Of a stretch of 64,000 bases of DNA, positions 8,171-16,978 are shown in pieces. The stretch comes from Aquimarina amphilecti. Lineage in GTDB: Bacteria > Bacteroidota > Bacteroidia > Flavobacteriales > Flavobacteriaceae. Position 1 is the first letter of the stretch. The number at the start of each line of letters is the position of its first letter. Location: NCBI RefSeq assembly GCF_900109375.1, contig NZ_FOAB01000002.1, positions 372,001 to 436,000 of the forward strand, written 5' to 3'. Both the position numbers and the translations under genes were made by a program. The notes beneath the pieces were generated by a model. The model saw nothing but the letters and a program-made list of their open reading frames with translations, was not told the DNA's origin and did not search any database.

Positions 8171-9247
8171 TTAGCTACCGCATGCCCCAAGGTTGTTCCA
8201 CCCATTTGCAGTTCTTTGATATAGATTACCTTGATAAGTTACTTTATCTCCAACGGAATAAGATGTACTGCCATTATATGCCGATACACCATCGCATATG
8301 TCAGTACTAGGAACACTATCACATGCTCCAAGATTATTCCATCCATTTGCAGTTCTTTGATATAGATTTCCTTGGTACGTTACTTTATCTCCAACAGAAT
8401 AAGAAGTACTATTATTATATGCCGCAACACCATCACAGTTGCCTCCACCAGTAGTAGTACCCGGATAAATAGAGGCTATAAAAGACTTGTCTGTGGCGGA
8501 TAGCTGGGTGTTACTTCCTACAGCAACACCATCTGTAGTATGTTCTGCAGGAATAGGATAATGCATAATAGATTTTGGATCATATACACTGTAGTTCGAA
8601 ATATTGGCATCATAACGTCTAAAAAGATTGTTATCAACTTGATCTCTACTCCAGTTGTTAGGTGGTCCTGCATAGTATGCGTATACAGCTTCTTTATCCC
8701 AGTTTATACCAGCTACAGGATTTTGATGCTCGTGAATTAGACCAAGTGCATGTCCGAATTCGTGAATGGTAGTTCTTCTAAACTCTGTATCGGAAGTGTT
8801 ATTATTAAACCACCCAAAATGCATACTGTGCGCTTGATTATTCGAATCGGTTCCTAGATATGACCAAGATCCTCCGTCATTTGCAAATTGGCCTTCTCTG
8901 AAGCCAATTTTAATATTAGCGCTACTATTAGAACCGACCCATTCTAATTTAATGTTTGCGTGATTTTCCCATTCTACTGCATATTGCCTTACCTTAGATT
9001 GAACAAAGTTATTTCCATTTAAAAACTTTACTCGGATAGTTTGACCAGTTTGCCATTGTTTGGCTTTTAGACTAGCAGCTTTAGAATTGTTGTCGCCTGT
9101 GTTCCATTTTTCGATACATACGTGAGCTGATTTTGCAGCTGCATTTTGATTCGATTCAAAAACATCTTCAGAATTTTTTTCACAATTAAATAAAGAAAAT
9201 GAAATCAAAGTTGTTAAAACTAGTTTAGTTAATTTGGTTTTTTTCAT
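8171..9247 (-). CDS. Astacin-like (M12A) metalloprotease lipoprotein, paralogue of the downstream gene
   Basis: A 358-residue protein strongly similar along its whole length to the neighbouring protease. It shares the lipoprotein signal (LFNC, Cys22), the zinc motif HEFGHALGLIHE starting at residue 162, the Met-turn SIMHYP and two C-terminal modules beginning CDGVAAYNNSTSYSVGDKV. The pair clearly arose by tandem duplication. Divergence is greatest just after the signal peptide (residues 30-60) and in the linker before the modules. It has its own upstream region and probably its own transcript, because a terminator-like hairpin separates the two genes. Confidence 0.88.
   Translation of the reverse strand: MKKTKLTKLVLTTLISFSLFNCEKNSEDVFESNQNAAAKSAHVCIEKWNTGDNNSKAASLKAKQWQTGQTIRVKFLNGNNFVQSKVRQYAVEWENHANIKLEWVGSNSSANIKIGFREGQFANDGGSWSYLGTDSNNQAHSMHFGWFNNNTSDTEFRRTTIHEFGHALGLIHEHQNPVAGINWDKEAVYAYYAGPPNNWSRDQVDNNLFRRYDANISNYSVYDPKSIMHYPIPAEHTTDGVAVGSNTQLSATDKSFIASIYPGTTTGGGNCDGVAAYNNSTSYSVGDKVTYQGNLYQRTANGWNNLGACDSVPSTDICDGVSAYNGSTSYSVGDKVTYQGNLYQRTANGWNNLGACGS
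8211..8436 (-). repeat. Tandem 141-bp direct repeat encoding two binding modules
   Basis: The module-coding segment beginning at 8211 recurs at 8352, an offset of 141 bases (47 codons), with high identity. It parallels the repeat in the neighbouring paralogue. Confidence 0.8.
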
Positions 9248-9500
9248 AATAATATAAAGTTTGTGTATTAGTTATATAGAAAACAGTTGAGAGCATAAAG
9301 ACCCTACATTTTTCAATTTTTGAATACTTCTACGAAAGATTATATTTATGTACTTATTGTGTATTGTAATAAGTAAATTTTTGGAAGGCGTTTGGGTTAT
9401 GAAAAGCCAATACCAAAGAACATGAGACTCTTTTGGACACATAAAGATTGTTCAAGTAATCAAGTTTATTACAATCATATAATTACTTAAAAGTAAAGCG

Positions 9501-9508
9501 TATATTTG
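9501..9508 (+). promoter_or_regulatory. Candidate -7 element for the PfkB kinase gene
   Basis: TATATTTG matches TAnnTTTG exactly and lies 22 bases before the start codon. I see no good TTG at the expected -33 spacing, so this is a half-supported call. Confidence 0.35.
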
Positions 9509-9530
9509 CAAAAAAATTATAAGCTATTTT

Positions 9531-10460
9531 ATGAGCAAATTATTGATAGTAGGTTCTGTTGCTTTTGATGCAATAGAGACCCCTTTTGGCAAAACAGATA
9601 AAATTTTAGGTGGGGCAGCGCCTTATATCGCACTTTCTGCTTCTAACTTTAATATTCCATCTGCGATTGTTTCTGTTGTCGGAGAAGATTTTCCTAAAGA
9701 CTATTTTAAAACATTAGAAGAAAAGAATATTGATACTTCTGCCATAAAAGTTGTAGAAGGTGGAAAAACTTTTTTCTGGAGAGGTAAGTATCATAATGAT
9801 TTAAATTCTAGAGATACCTTAGAAACACAACTAAATGTACTTGCAGATTTTCAACCAGTCGTTCCAGATAATTATAAAGATGCTGAGATTGTAGTATTAG
9901 GCAATTTAAACCCTTTAGTTCAGCTTAGTGTTCTTGAACAGTTTAATGAAAAGCCTAAGTTAGCGATATTAGATACTATGAACTTTTGGATGGAGGATGC
10001 GTTTATTAATGATTTACATAAAGTAATTGCAAAAGTAGATGTTATTACTATCAATGATGAAGAAGCAAGACAATTAAGTGGTGAATATTCGCTGGTTAAG
10101 GCGGCAAGAGTAATAGAAAAAATGGGACCCAAATATGTTGTAATTAAAAAAGGAGAACATGGTGCACTGTTATTTCATAATGGTCAAATTTTCTTTGCTC
10201 CCGCATTACCATTAGAGGAAGTTTTTGATCCTACTGGAGCTGGAGACACATTTGCAGGAGGTTTTGCAGGGTATTTGACTAAAACGGGAGATCTTTCTTT
10301 TGAGAGTATGAAGAAAGCGATTATTCATGCTTCTAATTTAGCTTCTTTCTGTGTAGAGAAATTTGGAACGGAAAGAATGGAAAATCTAAAGCGGGAAGAA
10401 GTTCAGAAACGACTTCAACAATTTAAGGAACTAACGCAATTTGAAATAGAATTGTCTTAA
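9531..10460 (+). CDS. PfkB family sugar kinase
   Basis: A 309-residue ribokinase-fold kinase that phosphorylates a sugar or nucleoside with ATP. The glycine-rich substrate end is seen in KILGGAAPYIALSA, and the C-terminal signature with the catalytic base is DPTGAGDTFAGGFAGYL. The substrate cannot be assigned from sequence alone. A PurF-type enzyme follows after a terminator. In Bacteroidota these two genes are, to my knowledge, often neighbours, which may hint at a ribose or nucleoside link; that is inference. Confidence 0.88.
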   Translation: MSKLLIVGSVAFDAIETPFGKTDKILGGAAPYIALSASNFNIPSAIVSVVGEDFPKDYFKTLEEKNIDTSAIKVVEGGKTFFWRGKYHNDLNSRDTLETQLNVLADFQPVVPDNYKDAEIVVLGNLNPLVQLSVLEQFNEKPKLAILDTMNFWMEDAFINDLHKVIAKVDVITINDEEARQLSGEYSLVKAARVIEKMGPKYVVIKKGEHGALLFHNGQIFFAPALPLEEVFDPTGAGDTFAGGFAGYLTKTGDLSFESMKKAIIHASNLASFCVEKFGTERMENLKREEVQKRLQQFKELTQFEIELS

Positions 10461-10472
10461 TGATAAATAATT

Positions 10473-10505
10473 AGCCCTGCTCGTTTCGTGTAAGGGCTTT
10501 TTTAA
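10473..10505 (+). terminator. Intrinsic terminator after the PfkB kinase gene
   Basis: A six-base stem AGCCCT / AGGGCT encloses a 14-base loop and is followed by a T tract. Confidence 0.65.
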
Positions 10506-10565
10506 TTGGCTATTAATAGTAGACCTACGATAAAACAAACACAACAATAGAATTTTTGGAATACA

Positions 10566-12464
10566 ATGAGTGATGCCTTAAAACATGAATGCGGAATAGC
10601 ATTTATTAGACTACTAAAACCATTAGAGTATTATAAGGAGAAATACGGAAGTGCATTTTATGGAGTTAATAAAATGTACTTGATGATGGAAAAGCAACAT
10701 AATCGTGGACAAGATGGAGCTGGGTTTTCAAGTATCAAATTAGATACAGCTCCAGGTGAAAGATACATAAGTAGGGTTCGTTCTAGCGAGTCTCAACCAA
10801 TCCAGGATATATTTTCTCAGATTAATGATAGAATTAATAAGGAACTTGTTGAACATCCAGAGTATGCGGATGATGTTGATTTACAGAAAAAAAACATTCC
10901 ATATATAGGAGAGGTTCTTTTAGGTCATGTTCGCTATGGTACTTTTGGAAAAAACAGCGTAGAAAGCGTCCATCCGTTTTTGAGACAAAATAATTGGATG
11001 CATCGTAATCTTATCGTGGCGGGTAACTTTAATATGACTAATAATAATGTGCTATTTGATAATTTGGTGCGATTAGGTCAGCATCCGAAAGATCACGTGG
11101 ATACCGTTACTGTGATGGAGAAAATAGGACATTTTTTAGATTCTGAAGTAGCTAAGTTGTATAAGAAACTTAAAAAAGAAGGGTTTAGCAAAGTAGATGC
11201 ATCTCCACAAATTGTAGAAAGATTAAACGTTGCCAAAATACTTAAAAAATCTTCGAGAGATTGGGATGGAGGATATGCAATGGCCGGAATGTTAGGACAT
11301 GGTGATGCCTTTGTACTTAGAGATCCTGCCGGAATAAGACCTGCTTATTATTATCAAGATGATGAGGTTGTTGTGGTTGCTTCAGAAAGACCAGTGATCC
11401 AAACTGTATTTAATGTTCCTTTTGATAAAGTGATAGAATTAGATCCTGGAAAAGCTATTATTGTAAAAAAGGATGGGAAAACATCTATAAGTAAAATTAT
11501 AGATCCCTTAGAAAGAAAAGCATGTTCTTTTGAGCGTATTTATTTTTCTAGAGGAAGTGATGCTGAGATTTACGAAGAAAGAAAAAAACTTGGTAAACTT
11601 ATAATGCCACAGGTGCTAAAGGAAATTAATCACGATACAGTCAATACGGTGTTTTCTTTTATCCCTAATACTGCAGAAACATCTTTTTATGGTATGGTCG
11701 AGGCAGCACAGGATGAATTAAATAAACAAAAAAATGAAACAATACTTTCTGAGAAGGATTCATTAACAGATGATCGGTTGTCAGAAATACTTTCTGCTAG
11801 GCTTCGAACAGAAAAATTAGCAATTAAAGATGCTAAACTGAGAACATTTATAACTGAAGATAGTAGCAGGGATGATTTAGTAGCTCACGTATACGATGTT
11901 ACGTATGGGGTGGTAAAATCAGAAGATAACTTGGTAATTATAGATGATAGTATTGTAAGAGGTACTACTCTGAAAAAGAGTATTATCAAAATGCTTGATA
12001 GATTGAAGCCCAAAAAGATTATCGTAGTATCTTCTGCCCCGCAGATTCGCTATCCTGATTGTTATGGAATTGATATGGCTAGATTAGAAGGGCTTATTGC
12101 TTTTAAGGCTTCGTTAGCTTTATTAAAAGAAAATGGTAATTACGATTTAGTAGAACAGGTATATGAAAAATGTAAGGCGCAAGAAAATCTAGCTGATGAA
12201 GATGTTCAGAATTTTGTGAAGGAAATATATGAAGGTTTTACGGATCAGGAAATAAGTGATAAAATAGCTGAGTTGCTTTCTGATGAAACTGTTAATGCAG
12301 AAATAAAGATCATTTACCAAACAGTAGATAACCTTCATGTAGCTTGTCCTAAAAATCTAGGTGATTGGTATTTTACAGGTGATTATCCTACTGCGGGAGG
12401 GAATAGAGTTGTAAATAAGGCTTTTATAAACTTCTTTGAAGGTAAAAACGAGCGTGCATATTAA
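10566..12464 (+). CDS. Amidophosphoribosyltransferase (long PurF-type)
   Basis: A 632-residue class II glutamine amidotransferase fused to a phosphoribosyltransferase. The N-terminal nucleophile is Cys9 in HECGIAF, which would be exposed after removal of an eight-residue propeptide. Glutamine-site segments QHNRGQDGAGF and GHVRYGTFG follow. The PRPP-binding loop is VIIDDSIVRGTTLKKSI. It would make 5-phosphoribosylamine from PRPP and glutamine, the first step of purine synthesis. It is more than 100 residues longer than classical PurF (about 470-505), with extra sequence in the middle (around residues 390-420) and a long C-terminal extension ending GDWYFTGDYPTAGGN. Whether it is the main PurF or a paralogue cannot be told here. 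Confidence 0.88.
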   Translation: MSDALKHECGIAFIRLLKPLEYYKEKYGSAFYGVNKMYLMMEKQHNRGQDGAGFSSIKLDTAPGERYISRVRSSESQPIQDIFSQINDRINKELVEHPEYADDVDLQKKNIPYIGEVLLGHVRYGTFGKNSVESVHPFLRQNNWMHRNLIVAGNFNMTNNNVLFDNLVRLGQHPKDHVDTVTVMEKIGHFLDSEVAKLYKKLKKEGFSKVDASPQIVERLNVAKILKKSSRDWDGGYAMAGMLGHGDAFVLRDPAGIRPAYYYQDDEVVVVASERPVIQTVFNVPFDKVIELDPGKAIIVKKDGKTSISKIIDPLERKACSFERIYFSRGSDAEIYEERKKLGKLIMPQVLKEINHDTVNTVFSFIPNTAETSFYGMVEAAQDELNKQKNETILSEKDSLTDDRLSEILSARLRTEKLAIKDAKLRTFITEDSSRDDLVAHVYDVTYGVVKSEDNLVIIDDSIVRGTTLKKSIIKMLDRLKPKKIIVVSSAPQIRYPDCYGIDMARLEGLIAFKASLALLKENGNYDLVEQVYEKCKAQENLADEDVQNFVKEIYEGFTDQEISDKIAELLSDETVNAEIKIIYQTVDNLHVACPKNLGDWYFTGDYPTAGGNRVVNKAFINFFEGKNERAY

Positions 12465-12578
12465 AAAAACAAAAAATGCTGTTGTTAAAATCAGTTAATT
12501 TGTGTAGTTCAACAAATATTTCGACCTTTCATCTAAAACATTTTTGCGCAACGAAATAACGCTATATATTAGCAGAGC

Positions 12579-12647
12579 CATAGCATAAGTAGGTTAAGTT
12601 CATGGTAGATTTGGGGCAAAAAAAGGTGGATTTTCCACCTTTTTTTA
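12579..12647 (+). ncRNA. Candidate short noncoding transcript of about 70 nt
   Basis: After the PurF-type gene, a promoter-like pair (TTG at 12544, 18-base spacer, TATATTAG at 12565, one mismatch from TAnnTTTG) is followed 45 bases later by a strong intrinsic terminator. There is no ORF between. It does not show the conserved loop of SRP RNA or the bulged rod of 6S RNA, so the identity is unknown. It could equally be only the 3' untranslated region of the preceding gene. Confidence 0.25.
12618..12647 (+). terminator. Intrinsic terminator
   Basis: AAGGTGGA pairs with TCCACCTT around a tight loop, flanked by an A tract and a T7 tract. It lies 150 bases after the PurF-type gene. Confidence 0.85.
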
Positions 12648-12676
12648 TTTTAGAATATTTTGTAAAATAATTATAT

Positions 12677-12715
12677 AAAAAAAGAGTCATATAAATTATA
12701 TGACTCTTTTTCTTT
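12677..12715. terminator. Bidirectional terminator downstream of the superoxide dismutase gene
   Basis: A long stem, AGAGTCATATA with its complement around AAT, has A-rich and T-rich flanks. It is placed just after the sod stop on the minus strand. Confidence 0.85.
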
Positions 12716-12731
12716 TTATGTGCTTAAAATA

Positions 12732-13340
12732 CTATTTTCCTTTAGCATATCTAGTAGAAACTTCGTCCCAGTTAATTACATTAAAGAAAGCATTAATATA
12801 ATCAGGTCTGCGATTTTGATAATTTAAGTAATATGCATGCTCCCAAACATCTAATCCTAAGATAGGGCTTCCTCCACAGCCAGTACCTGGCATTAATGGA
12901 TTATCTTGATTAGGAGTAGAACAAACTTCTACTTTACCACCTTCTTGAACACAAAGCCAAGCCCATCCAGAACCAAATTGTGTTGCTGCTGCTTTGGAAA
13001 AAGCATCTTTAAATGCTTCAAAAGAACCAAAAGCATCATTTATTGCTTCACCTAGTTCGCCAGATGGAACTCCACCTCCGTTAGGAGACATTATTTCCCA
13101 AAATAAGCTGTGATTATAAAAACCACCACCATTATTTCTAACAGCTCCATTAGACATATCTAGATTTATCAGGATATTTTCTATAGTCTTACCGTCTAAA
13201 TCTGTACCAGTAATAGCCGCATTTAATTTACTTGTATATCCAGCATGGTGCTTATCATGATGAATTTCCATTGTACGAGCGTCTATATTAGGTTCTAATG
13301 CATCAAAAGCATAGTTTAATTTTGGTAATTCGAATGACAT
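12732..13340 (-). CDS. Superoxide dismutase, Mn/Fe type
   Basis: A cytoplasmic enzyme of 202 residues that dismutates superoxide to oxygen and hydrogen peroxide. The metal ligands are the His in [12 protein letters not shown], the His in FYNHSLFW, and the Asp and His of [19 protein letters not shown]. The segment [10 protein letters not shown] carries the Gln typical of manganese-type enzymes, so manganese or dual-metal use is more likely than strict iron. It has no signal peptide. It is a single gene between terminators. Confidence 0.95.
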   Translation of the reverse strand: MSFELPKLNYAFDALEPNIDARTMEIHHDKHHAGYTSKLNAAITGTDLDGKTIENILINLDMSNGAVRNNGGGFYNHSLFWEIMSPNGGGVPSGELGEAINDAFGSFEAFKDAFSKAAATQFGSGWAWLCVQEGGKVEVCSTPNQDNPLMPGTGCGGSPILGLDVWEHAYYLNYQNRRPDYINAFFNVINWDEVSTRYAKGK

Positions 13341-13374
13341 AATCTATTTTTTAGTTAATAAGAAAAAATGAAAC

Positions 13375-13382
13375 CAAATTTA
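13375..13382 (-). promoter_or_regulatory. Candidate -7 element for the superoxide dismutase gene
   Basis: On the minus strand TAAATTTG matches TAnnTTTG exactly, about 35 bases before the start codon. No clear TTG stands at the -33 position. Confidence 0.35.
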
Positions 13383-13541
13383 GGAATAAGAGTGATAATT
13401 AAAAATTAATATTTGTTATAAATTAATTAAATTGAATTTTTTTCAAATGCCTTCTTAATATCTTATTGCGCTAAACTTATTTTTAATAGATATTCGTGTT
13501 TAAAAATTACACTTTTTTGATACTTTAGTAAAAAAACAGAC

Positions 13542-16500
13542 TTGAAATCTCCATATCCTTTTACAATTTATAATGCAGCAGCAGGTGCAGGAAAAACCTA
13601 TACGTTAGTCAAGTCATATTTGATTGCCCTTTTTACTGGCGAGTATAAAGAAACCTATAAGAATATCTTAGCTATTACTTTTACTAATAAAGCTGTTAGT
13701 GAAATGAAAACTAGAGTTTTAGAAAATCTGGTTGGACTTAGTGATCAGGAACCGTCACTCAAGTATCGATCTTTATTAAATGATATTGTCAAAGAAACAG
13801 GATTGGATGAACTGACAATAAGGAAAAAAGCTAATAGAATTCTTAAAAGCATACTGCACAATTATGCAGCTTTTGATATTGTAACAATAGATACATTTAC
13901 GCATCGAGTGATTCGAACATTTGCTAGGGATTTAGGTATTCCTATGAATTTTGAAATTGAAATGGATACGGAATCACTAATAGAAGAATCAGTAGACGCT
14001 ATAATAGCTAAAGTGGGAGATGACAAAGCGCTCACAAAAACTATTATCGATTTTGCATTAAGTAAATTAGAGGAAGATAAGAATTGGGATATTACGGTAG
14101 AGTTGAATAAAATAGCACGTCTTTTATTTAGCGAAAATGACCGGATGCACTTAGATAACCTTTCTGGTAAAACAGCAGAAGATTTTAAGAGTTTAAGAAC
14201 GACCTTAGCTAAAAAGATTTCCGAATCTAAAAAGAGTATTATTTCAGATTCTAAAGAAGTTCTTGATCAGATGAATGCGAAAGAGATAGCGGATAAAGAT
14301 TTTACTCGTGGATCAATTCCAGCTCATTTTAAAAAACTAGAAAAAGGGGATACTAATATTGATTTTAAAGCATCTTGGAAACAGAATATTCAAACAGCTT
14401 CGTTCTATGGTGTCAAGTTGGAGAATGATAAAAAAGAATCTATAGATAGTTTACGTCCTTTGATCGAACAAGCTTTTTTGGACACAAAACAAAAGATATT
14501 GATAATAAATCTATATGAAAATATCATTAAAAATCTAACTCCACTTTCGGTACTTAATTTAATTAATAAGGAACTACAAAATATTAAAAGAGAGCGAAGT
14601 ATTTTACTAATATCGGAATTTAATAAAATTATAAGCGAAGCAATTCAAGACCAACCAGCACCTTTTATATATGAACGATTAGGAGAACGTTATCGGGATT
14701 ATTTTATAGATGAGTTTCAAGATACTTCAGAGTTACAATGGAATAATATTATACCTTTAATTGATAATGCCATATCGTCAGAAACATTAAGTGGTAAAAG
14801 AGGACAATTGACAATAGTAGGCGATGCTAAGCAGGCAATTTATCGATGGAGAGGAGGAAAAGCAGAACAGTTTATTGATCTTTCTTTAGATCAGAATCCA
14901 TTTTCTATTGAAGAAAAACAGGTGCTAAATTTACCTAGAAATTATCGTAGTCATCAAGAGATTATTAAGTTTAATAATGATCTTTTTACTTTTTTGTCAA
15001 ATGATTTTAGCAGTGAATTACATAAGAAATTATATCTATTGGGTAATAACCAGGAGTATAATGATAAGAAAGAAGGGTATGTAAAACTTTCTTTTATAGA
15101 AGCTAAGAACGTAACAGAAGAAAATGAAATTTATCCAGAAAAAGTATATGAATCAGTTTTGGAGCTTAAGGAAAAAGGGTATTTGTTAAACGAAATATGT
15201 ATCCTAACTAGAAAACAAAAAGAAGGAGCTTTAATTGCTGACTTTTTAACAGAAAGAGGGCTTTCTATTATTTCTTCAGAAACTCTGTTACTTAAAAATG
15301 ATCCTAAAGTATGTTTTGTTATAGATATGCTTACTTGGTTTATCTATCCAGATGAACTGCTAGCTAAAACAAAAATTTTAAATTTTATAACAGAACAGTT
15401 TTCTATTGAAGACCAACATCGTTTCTTAAAGAAATTAGTGTTTACAAACAAAAAGGATTTCTGTAGTCAACTTAAATTGTTGGGAATAGATTTTGATTTT
15501 CATCGGTTAGATGTAAAACCTTTTTATGAAGCTGTAGAATATATAGTACATAGTTTTAGGCTTACGGAGGAATCACCAGCATATGTACAATTCCTTTTAG
15601 ATGTGATTTTTGCGTACACTCAAAAAAATGCAGAAGGTGTTGTAGGTTTCTTATCTTATTGGGAACATAAAAAGGAAAAGTTAAGTATCATTGCTCCAGA
15701 AGGTGAAGAGGCAATTCAGATAATGACTATTCATAAGTCTAAAGGATTAGAATTTCCTTGTGTAATTTACCCTTACGCAAATATTGATATTTACAGGGAG
15801 ATAGAGCCAAAAACATGGTTGCCAGTTTCTAAAAATGATTTTGATGGTTTTGAAGAAGTGTTTGTTAATTATAATAAGCAGTTATCAGAATATGGCTCAA
15901 TAGCAGAAAAAATTGTGCAAGAACACCAGTCTCAACTAGAGTTGGATACTTTTAATTTATTATATGTTGCCTTAACAAGAGCAGAAGAACAATTGTACGT
16001 TATTTCTAAATCAGAAATTAATAGTAAAGGAGAAACGAACTCAAACAAGTTCTCGGGAAAACTTATTAATTATTTAAAACATATTGGTCGATGGAATAGT
16101 GAACAACTGGTATATGATTTTGGTAATCTTAAAAAGCCAAATAAAGATACTATTGCTACTGATTCTAAAACAAAAAATATAACACTCCGAAGATTAGAGA
16201 ATTCTCAAAAAAAATATAAAGTACATGTAGTTACAAATTCAGGAAAACTTTGGGACACATTACAGGAATCTGCTATAGAGAAGGGAAATGTAATTCATGA
16301 GTTAATGGCATCAATATATACTCATGAAGATTTAGATAGTGTTGTAGAAAATGCATTAGAAACAGGATTGATAAGCCATTTAGATAAAGAATCACTTTAT
16401 AAGGAGTTGAAAATGGTGTTAGAGCACCCAAAACTCTTTAAATATTTTTCAGCCCATAATATAGTGTTAAATGAAAGAGATATTATTTCAAATGGACGGA

Positions 16501-16694
16501 TATATCGACCTGATAGAGTTGTAATTGACACCAATGGGATTGCATCTATAATTGACTATAAAACAGGGGAATACAGCTCTTCTCATGCGAAGCAACTTGA
16601 AGAATATAGTATGCTTCTTCAAAAAATAGGATATAAGTTAAATGAAAAAATACTAGTATATTTTAATACGGAAATCACTTTAAAATATATATAA
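13542..16694 (+). CDS. AddA/RecB-like UvrD helicase with C-terminal nuclease domain
   Basis: A 1050-residue protein read from a TTG start, since the P-loop lies only nine residues in (NAAAGAGKTYTL). Superfamily 1 helicase motifs follow in order: Walker B YFIDEFQDTS, motif III GDAKQAIYRWRGG, motif V MTIHKSKGLEFP and motif VI LLYVALTRAEEQLYV. The C-terminus is a RecB-type PD-(D/E)xK nuclease: EKGNVIHELM, then RPDRVV and IIDYKTGEY. It would process double-strand DNA ends for RecA-dependent repair together with the AddB-like protein encoded 1.8 kb downstream. An ompA-type gene stands between the two partners, which are usually adjacent. Confidence 0.88.
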   Translation: MKSPYPFTIYNAAAGAGKTYTLVKSYLIALFTGEYKETYKNILAITFTNKAVSEMKTRVLENLVGLSDQEPSLKYRSLLNDIVKETGLDELTIRKKANRILKSILHNYAAFDIVTIDTFTHRVIRTFARDLGIPMNFEIEMDTESLIEESVDAIIAKVGDDKALTKTIIDFALSKLEEDKNWDITVELNKIARLLFSENDRMHLDNLSGKTAEDFKSLRTTLAKKISESKKSIISDSKEVLDQMNAKEIADKDFTRGSIPAHFKKLEKGDTNIDFKASWKQNIQTASFYGVKLENDKKESIDSLRPLIEQAFLDTKQKILIINLYENIIKNLTPLSVLNLINKELQNIKRERSILLISEFNKIISEAIQDQPAPFIYERLGERYRDYFIDEFQDTSELQWNNIIPLIDNAISSETLSGKRGQLTIVGDAKQAIYRWRGGKAEQFIDLSLDQNPFSIEEKQVLNLPRNYRSHQEIIKFNNDLFTFLSNDFSSELHKKLYLLGNNQEYNDKKEGYVKLSFIEAKNVTEENEIYPEKVYESVLELKEKGYLLNEICILTRKQKEGALIADFLTERGLSIISSETLLLKNDPKVCFVIDMLTWFIYPDELLAKTKILNFITEQFSIEDQHRFLKKLVFTNKKDFCSQLKLLGIDFDFHRLDVKPFYEAVEYIVHSFRLTEESPAYVQFLLDVIFAYTQKNAEGVVGFLSYWEHKKEKLSIIAPEGEEAIQIMTIHKSKGLEFPCVIYPYANIDIYREIEPKTWLPVSKNDFDGFEEVFVNYNKQLSEYGSIAEKIVQEHQSQLELDTFNLLYVALTRAEEQLYVISKSEINSKGETNSNKFSGKLINYLKHIGRWNSEQLVYDFGNLKKPNKDTIATDSKTKNITLRRLENSQKKYKVHVVTNSGKLWDTLQESAIEKGNVIHELMASIYTHEDLDSVVENALETGLISHLDKESLYKELKMVLEHPKLFKYFSAHNIVLNERDIISNGRIYRPDRVVIDTNGIASIIDYKTGEYSSSHAKQLEEYSMLLQKIGYKLNEKILVYFNTEITLKYI

Positions 16695-16914
16695 ATAACA
16701 ATTATTTTCGTAATTACTAGTAGAAATTTACTGATAAAAAATATTTTTACCTTATAATTGTACCGTAATTATAGAAATTATAATCATAAATTTCAGCTTA
16801 ATACGTCAATTTTTTCACATTTGTGAAGGGCTTAAAGACTTAAAATAAGACTTCAAAAACTTCGCAAAGGTCGATATCCACTGGCCTATTAAGAAAAATT
16901 TATTAGTTTTGTCT

Positions 16915-16944
16915 TTGACAGTAATTTTTAACATATTACATTTG
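16915..16944 (+). promoter_or_regulatory. Strong Bacteroidota promoter for the OmpA-family gene
   Basis: TTG (16915-16917), a 19-base spacer and TACATTTG (16937-16944) match the TTG-N19-TAnnTTTG consensus exactly. The predicted leader is about 30 bases. This is the best promoter match in the window and fits a highly expressed outer-membrane protein. Confidence 0.75.
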
Positions 16945-16978
16945 CTCTAATTAACACTTAAAAATTAAATTATTGAAT

